A stretch of DNA of 64,000 bases. It comes from Niabella sp. (GTDB lineage: Bacteria; Bacteroidota; Bacteroidia; Chitinophagales; Chitinophagaceae). The DNA lies in NCBI GenBank assembly GCA_027493055.1, contig JAPUDO010000006.1, positions 1 to 64,000 of the forward strand, given 5' to 3'. The notes under the pieces are model-generated. The model saw only the letters and a program-made list of their open reading frames with translations, searched no databases and was not told the DNA's origin. Made by a program: the position numbers and the translations under genes. This document shows, one piece after another, positions 60,470 through 64,000 of this stretch; position 1 is the stretch's first letter, and the number at the start of each line of letters is the position of its first letter.

Positions 60470-60642
60470 AAAAAAATTTCCGGCAAAAATTATGATACCG
60501 TCTAAAATTCAAATGCCGCATCGGGAAAAACTTTTTACGAGATCGGGAAAATCTGGAAAAGTTGACAAGTTTATAAGTTAATAAGGATCAAAAATTATAC
60601 TTCTTTCTCAACCTATCAACTTTTAAACTTATTAACCTGGCT

Positions 60643-61284
60643 TTACGGCGCCAACCGCTCTATTTTCCAGCTGTTATCATCCTGCAAAGTATATAATAAC
60701 CTGTCGTGCAAACGGTTAGGGCGCCCCTGCCAAAATTCTATAGAATAAGGCTTAACAATATAACCGCCCCAGTAACCAGGTTTTTCGATCTTCTTTCCGC
60801 CTTCCACTTCAGCTAATACCGTATCTAATTTTTTTTCCAGTTCCCCCCGATTCTGCAGCACCCTGCTTTGCTGTGAAGCCCAGGCGCCTATTTGGCTTCC
60901 TGCCGGGCGCGAAAAGAAATACTGCTCGCTTTCTTCCTTTGATATTTTCGAAACAGTACCGCTGATGCGTACCTGTCTTTCTAACTCTTTCCAAAAAAAC
61001 AACAGGCAGGCCCGGGGATTGGCGGCTAACTGCTGCCCTTTTGCACTCTCATAGTTGGTAAAAAAAGTAAATCCTTCGCCGGAGAAACCTTTCAGCAAAA
61101 CGATCCTAGCATCGGGTATGCCATCAGCAGAGGCCGTAGCCAGGGTCATGGCATTCACTTCTGTAAGCGCTGCAAGTATTGCTTCGTCCCACCACTGCCG
61201 GAACTGGTCAATAGCATTTGATGAGGCTTCTGCTTCCAGCAGGCTTTTCTGGCAATACTGTGTTCGTATATCAGCTATGGACAT
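60643..61284 (-). CDS. pdxH: Pyridoxamine 5'-phosphate oxidase
   Basis: A 213-residue FMN enzyme that makes pyridoxal 5'-phosphate. FMN/PLP-binding segments: MTLATASADGIPDARIVLLKGFSGEGFTFFTNYESAKGQQL, ACLLFFWKELERQVRISG, FFSRPAGSQIGAWASQQS, and the C-terminal EFWQGRPNRLHDRLLY..WKIERLAP. The start MSIADIRTQY (ATG 61282-61284) is preferred to the longer open frame from 61347. Confidence 0.95.
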   Translation of the reverse strand: MSIADIRTQYCQKSLLEAEASSNAIDQFRQWWDEAILAALTEVNAMTLATASADGIPDARIVLLKGFSGEGFTFFTNYESAKGQQLAANPRACLLFFWKELERQVRISGTVSKISKEESEQYFFSRPAGSQIGAWASQQSRVLQNRGELEKKLDTVLAEVEGGKKIEKPGYWGGYIVKPYSIEFWQGRPNRLHDRLLYTLQDDNSWKIERLAP

Positions 61285-61712
61285 AAGAAATAATGAATTT
61301 TGAATAATGAACTTTTGAATAATCTTCCTGGCGTAAAAATTATCCAAAACCCATACAATAAAGATGATTTATATTGCTACAAGCAATGATAATCATCAGC
61401 AAACTGACTAATAAGCCAAAAAACCCAGTGTTTTGTCAATTAAATAATGCCTGTCGCCCTGAAGCACAAATGATTGCGAATCAAATTCTTTAAAATGACA
61501 AGGCAATGATAAAATCTATGTCACGGTGAGCCTGTCCTAAGGACTCCTTCGGAGACGAACCGAATCCTTCGAGTAAAATGTCCTTCGTCTTCCGATAGAT
61601 CGGAACAGGACGACATCGATTTAAACTTCTTATCATTAACAGCTTGTCGAAGGGTGGGCCGTTATCCCGATGGCTATCCGGGACACCAGGACAAAATTTA
61701 TTTGACTCAGCG
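61285..61712. other. Intergenic stretch with dispersed hairpin repeats
   Basis: Includes GGACTCCttcGGAGacg (about 61541-61557), CTTCCGATagATCGGAAcag (about 61597-61615, matching 35775 inverted) and ATCCCGATGGCTATCCGGGA (about 61663-61682). No gene is seen. Confidence 0.6.
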
Positions 61713-62423
61713 CTAACTTATCAGCGTACCTACATCCTCTCCCAATACTACTTTCTTCAGGTTACCCTCTTTGTTCATATCAAAAACAATAATAGGCAGC
61801 TTGTTCTCCATGCAAAGTGTAAAAGCGGTCATATCCATGATCCGCAGGTTATTGCTGATACATTCCTGGAAACTTACCGTTTTATAGCGGGTTGCAGAAG
61901 GGTCTTTTTCCGGATCAGCAGTGTACACTCCATCTACACGCGTGCCTTTTAAAATAACATCTGCCTTTATTTCTACGGCTCTTAATGAGCCTGCTGTATC
62001 CGTAGTAAAATAAGGGTTGCCCGTACCCGCTCCAAAAATAACCACGCGGTCTTTTTCCAGGTGCCGGATGGCGCGGCGCCGGATATAGGGCTCTGCGATC
62101 TGTTCCATATTGATAGCGCTTTGCAGGCGGGTGAACATGCCGGCTTTTTCAAGTCCTGCCTGTAAGGCCATTCCATTGATCACAGTGGCCAGCATACCCA
62201 TATAGTCGCCATGAGCGCGCTCAATACCGGTTTGGGCCTCGTTCATACCGCGATAGATATTGCCACCTCCAATTACCAATGCCACCTGCACACCCAGATC
62301 TACAACAGTTTTTATTTCTTTAGCATATTGAGCAATCACATCAGGGTCCATACCAAAGTTTTTATCTCCCATCAATGACTCTCCTGAAAGTTTTAACAAA
62401 ATTCTTTTGTATTTGGGCTGCAT
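61713..62423 (-). CDS. pyrH: Uridylate kinase
   Basis: A 236-residue amino-acid-kinase fold enzyme that phosphorylates UMP to [18 protein letters not shown] (N-terminal), [55 protein letters not shown] and [21 protein letters not shown] are the diagnostic segments. Full length. No downstream frr in this window; the 3' side is repeat DNA. Confidence 0.96.
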   Translation of the reverse strand: MQPKYKRILLKLSGESLMGDKNFGMDPDVIAQYAKEIKTVVDLGVQVALVIGGGNIYRGMNEAQTGIERAHGDYMGMLATVINGMALQAGLEKAGMFTRLQSAINMEQIAEPYIRRRAIRHLEKDRVVIFGAGTGNPYFTTDTAGSLRAVEIKADVILKGTRVDGVYTADPEKDPSATRYKTVSFQECISNNLRIMDMTAFTLCMENKLPIIVFDMNKEGNLKKVVLGEDVGTLIS

Positions 62424-62855
62424 TGTTACTTATTTTATGATTAATTGTTCAAATCGCCCGGCGAAGATAGGGAACAGTTTAAAGGTTGAAAAGTTTAAGA
62501 TTAAAAAAGAAGTCAGGAAGCCGGAAAAGTCGGGAAGTCAGGAAGTCCGAGGTCCGAAGTCGGATGGGCATGCCAGCATTCGGCCTTTTGATTTCGGGAA
62601 AACCAGGGATGGAGAAAGGGCGGCGGCATATATTTAAACATATCGCCACGGATGGATTGAAGCCTTCTCTTACCGCGCAGCGGTAACACGTTTATAGAAG
62701 ATGTTAATTCCATGATTAAAAACGCTGCGGAGCTGCGCAACGTTTGTTCAGATATTTGAAGAAGAAATTTATGCGTTTGCCCTGAGAGGTTTAACGTCTT
62801 GTGTCATCAGGTAATTGGCTTATTAGTATATTTAGCGTCTTAAATAGCTTTTATT
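62424..62855. repeat. Intergenic stretch with dispersed repeats
   Basis: Contains a run of GGAAGTCnGGAAGTCcgagGTCCGAAGTC words (about 62512-62562, as in ispG insert 1), a TTACCGC-gca-GCGGTAA hairpin (62670-62686) and an AAACGcTGCG/CGCAaCGTTT hairpin (about 62719-62744). No gene is seen. Confidence 0.65.
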
Positions 62856-63839
62856 ATGAAACGGAAATTAGGCACAACTGAAGTTGAAATAACACCCATT
62901 ACAATGGGCGCATGGGCTATAGGCGGATTTATGTGGGGAGGCAATGATGAAAAAGATTCGATTGCTGCTATACAGGCTTATATTGACAATGGAGTAACGT
63001 CCATAGACACGGCGCCTATTTATGGTTTTGGTTACAGCGAAGAGCTGGTAGGCAAAGCCATAAAAAATTATGACCGCAGCAAAGTACAGATACTGACCAA
63101 ATTTGGAATGGTATGGGACAGGGAACAGGGCAATTTTGCGATGGAAGGCAAGGACAATGCCGGCCAACACCAAAAAGTGTATCGCTATGGAGGCTACGAT
63201 AAGGCACTGAGCGATGTAGATGAAAGCCTGAAACGACTGCAAACCGATTATATAGACCTGATACAATTGCACTGGCCGGATACCACCACCCCGATTGATG
63301 AAACCATGCGCGCAATGGAAAAGATGCTGCAGCAAGGCAAGGTACGCGCTATTGGCGTATGCAATTACAATGCAGCCCAGCTGAAAGAAGCAGAGCAAAC
63401 AGTAAAATTACAGAGCAACCAGGTACCTTACAGCATGTTAAAACGCGATATTGAAAAAGAAGTGGTGCCATATGCGCTGCAAAATAACTTATCGATCATC
63501 GCTTACAGCCCGATGGAGCGTGGCCTGCTGACGGGCAAATACAAGACAATAGATGCCTTTCCTGAAGGCGACCACCGTAATAATTATTTTAAAAGATTTG
63601 ACTTCGCAGCGGTCAAAACGCTTACTGACAATCTTACTGATTTAGCATCGAAATACAATGCCACTGCAGGGCAATTAGTACTGGCCTGGACCTTTCATCA
63701 GCCCGCCGTTGCTGCAGCCCTGGCCGGCGCCCGTAATGCGCAGCAAGCCCAAGAAAATGCAAAGGCAATGGTTATATCTATTAGTGATGACGATTTAACG
63801 CTAATCAACGGATGGCTGAATGATAAATTTCTTTTATAA
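62856..63839 (+). CDS. Aldo/keto reductase
   Basis: A 327-residue (alpha/beta)8 NADPH oxidoreductase. Catalytic tetrad regions: SIDTAPIYGFGYSEELVGKA (D and Y), QILTKFGMV (K) and IDLIQLHWPD (H). Cofactor region near AYSPMERGLLTGKY and AALAGARNAQQAQENAKA. It is in the AKR general-stress (YghZ/IolS-like) group. The substrate is unknown. Confidence 0.92.
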   Translation: MKRKLGTTEVEITPITMGAWAIGGFMWGGNDEKDSIAAIQAYIDNGVTSIDTAPIYGFGYSEELVGKAIKNYDRSKVQILTKFGMVWDREQGNFAMEGKDNAGQHQKVYRYGGYDKALSDVDESLKRLQTDYIDLIQLHWPDTTTPIDETMRAMEKMLQQGKVRAIGVCNYNAAQLKEAEQTVKLQSNQVPYSMLKRDIEKEVVPYALQNNLSIIAYSPMERGLLTGKYKTIDAFPEGDHRNNYFKRFDFAAVKTLTDNLTDLASKYNATAGQLVLAWTFHQPAVAAALAGARNAQQAQENAKAMVISISDDDLTLINGWLNDKFLL

Positions 63840-63925
63840 AAGTCGGAGGTCTGAAGTCGGAAGTCAGCGTCCGAAACTTCGGTCTTCTGACCTCTGCCTT
63901 CCGTCTTCCGGTCTTTACGGACTAA
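63840..63925. repeat. GTCGGAAGTC-type inverted repeat
   Basis: GTCGGAGGTCTGAAGTCGGAAGTC pairs with GACCTCTGCCTTCCGTCTTCC across a short loop containing CCGAAACTTCGG. It uses the same words as ispG insert 1. It may terminate the reductase gene. Confidence 0.65.
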
Positions 63926-63935
63926 AAAAACATAC

Positions 63936-64000
63936 ATGAAAACGATTTGCTTTGGTGAGGTTTTATGGGACATACTTCCCCATGAGAAAGTTCCGGGTGG
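63936..64000 (+). CDS. PfkB-family carbohydrate kinase, N-terminal fragment
   Basis: Starts at ATG 63936 and runs off the window. The 21 residues MKTICFGEVLWDILPHEKVP, then GG, match the N-terminus of fructokinase-like PfkB sugar kinases (FGExLWD-L-P...GG). The sugar specificity cannot be judged. Confidence 0.75.
   Translation, partial: MKTICFGEVLWDILPHEKVPG

Overview
The window looks like the chromosome of a Bacteroidota bacterium, most likely of the family Chitinophagaceae. Evidence: TonB-dependent receptors carrying carboxypeptidase-regulatory-like plug domains, a 6-bladed beta-propeller/OMP pair, the long Bacteroidota/Chlamydia form of IspG, a bTHX ribosomal protein, DUF4625, DUF4286 and DUF6686 proteins, promoters of the TTTG-N19-TAnnTTTG type, and many short word-like dispersed repeats. 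This taxonomy is inference from gene content; no 16S rRNA gene is present.

Layout. 1-500: end of an Mrp/Mnh Na+/H+ antiporter operon. 693-1566: frameshifted Rpn-family nuclease. 1755-5836: beta-propeller and outer-membrane barrel pair. 6059-7219: fucO. 7354-10857: seven small minus-strand genes (AHSA1, VOC, hydrolase, DoxX, DinB types). 11026-15090: secreted GH2 beta-galactosidase. 15243-17393: UPF0175/PIN toxin-antitoxin pair and duplicated Uma2 nucleases. 17500-23430: FMN reductase, Crp regulator, ispG, YhhN and methyltransferase. 23532-28117: metal-type TonB receptor locus. 28295-29704: alkaline phosphatase. 30114-35565: metal-regulator-type palindrome, TonB receptor, thioredoxin, two methyltransferases and a Tat-type FAD oxidoreductase. 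35682-38405: ABC transporter with a His-rich loop plus a DUF3299-like protein. 38435-43129: defence/phage-like islet (SymE, XRE, BRO, two DUF1016 nucleases, one broken). 43232-44459: MerC plus truncated COG0523 GTPase. 44714-64000: housekeeping genes (nadB, acyltransferase, SRP RNA, fsa, permease, rRNA methylase, BamA/TamA-like, LOG, xth, HU), a sulfur/persulfide module (Crp, MBL-rhodanese, rhodanese), bTHX, pdxH, pyrH, an aldo/keto reductase and the start of a PfkB kinase.

The most interesting signal is a shared palindrome, TTGCAAC-N3-GTTGCAA, in the promoters of three separate loci (23514, 35682, 43232). All three encode His/Cys-rich metal-handling proteins: an outer-membrane receptor with DUF4625 proteins, an inner-membrane ABC system, and MerC/COG0523. 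Together they look like a zinc (Zur-type) regulon. A different palindrome, TTTAGATTAATCTAAA at 30114, resembles a DtxR/MntR box and precedes a second metal-type receptor cluster.

A second theme is small palindromic DNA inside genes. IspG carries three in-frame repeat-derived inserts. The DUF1016 nuclease genes carry four near-perfect hairpins that encode a recurrent VSAxxTQL-like peptide. An intergenic stretch at 53566-53810 strings together seven different 3-4-nt-loop hairpins.
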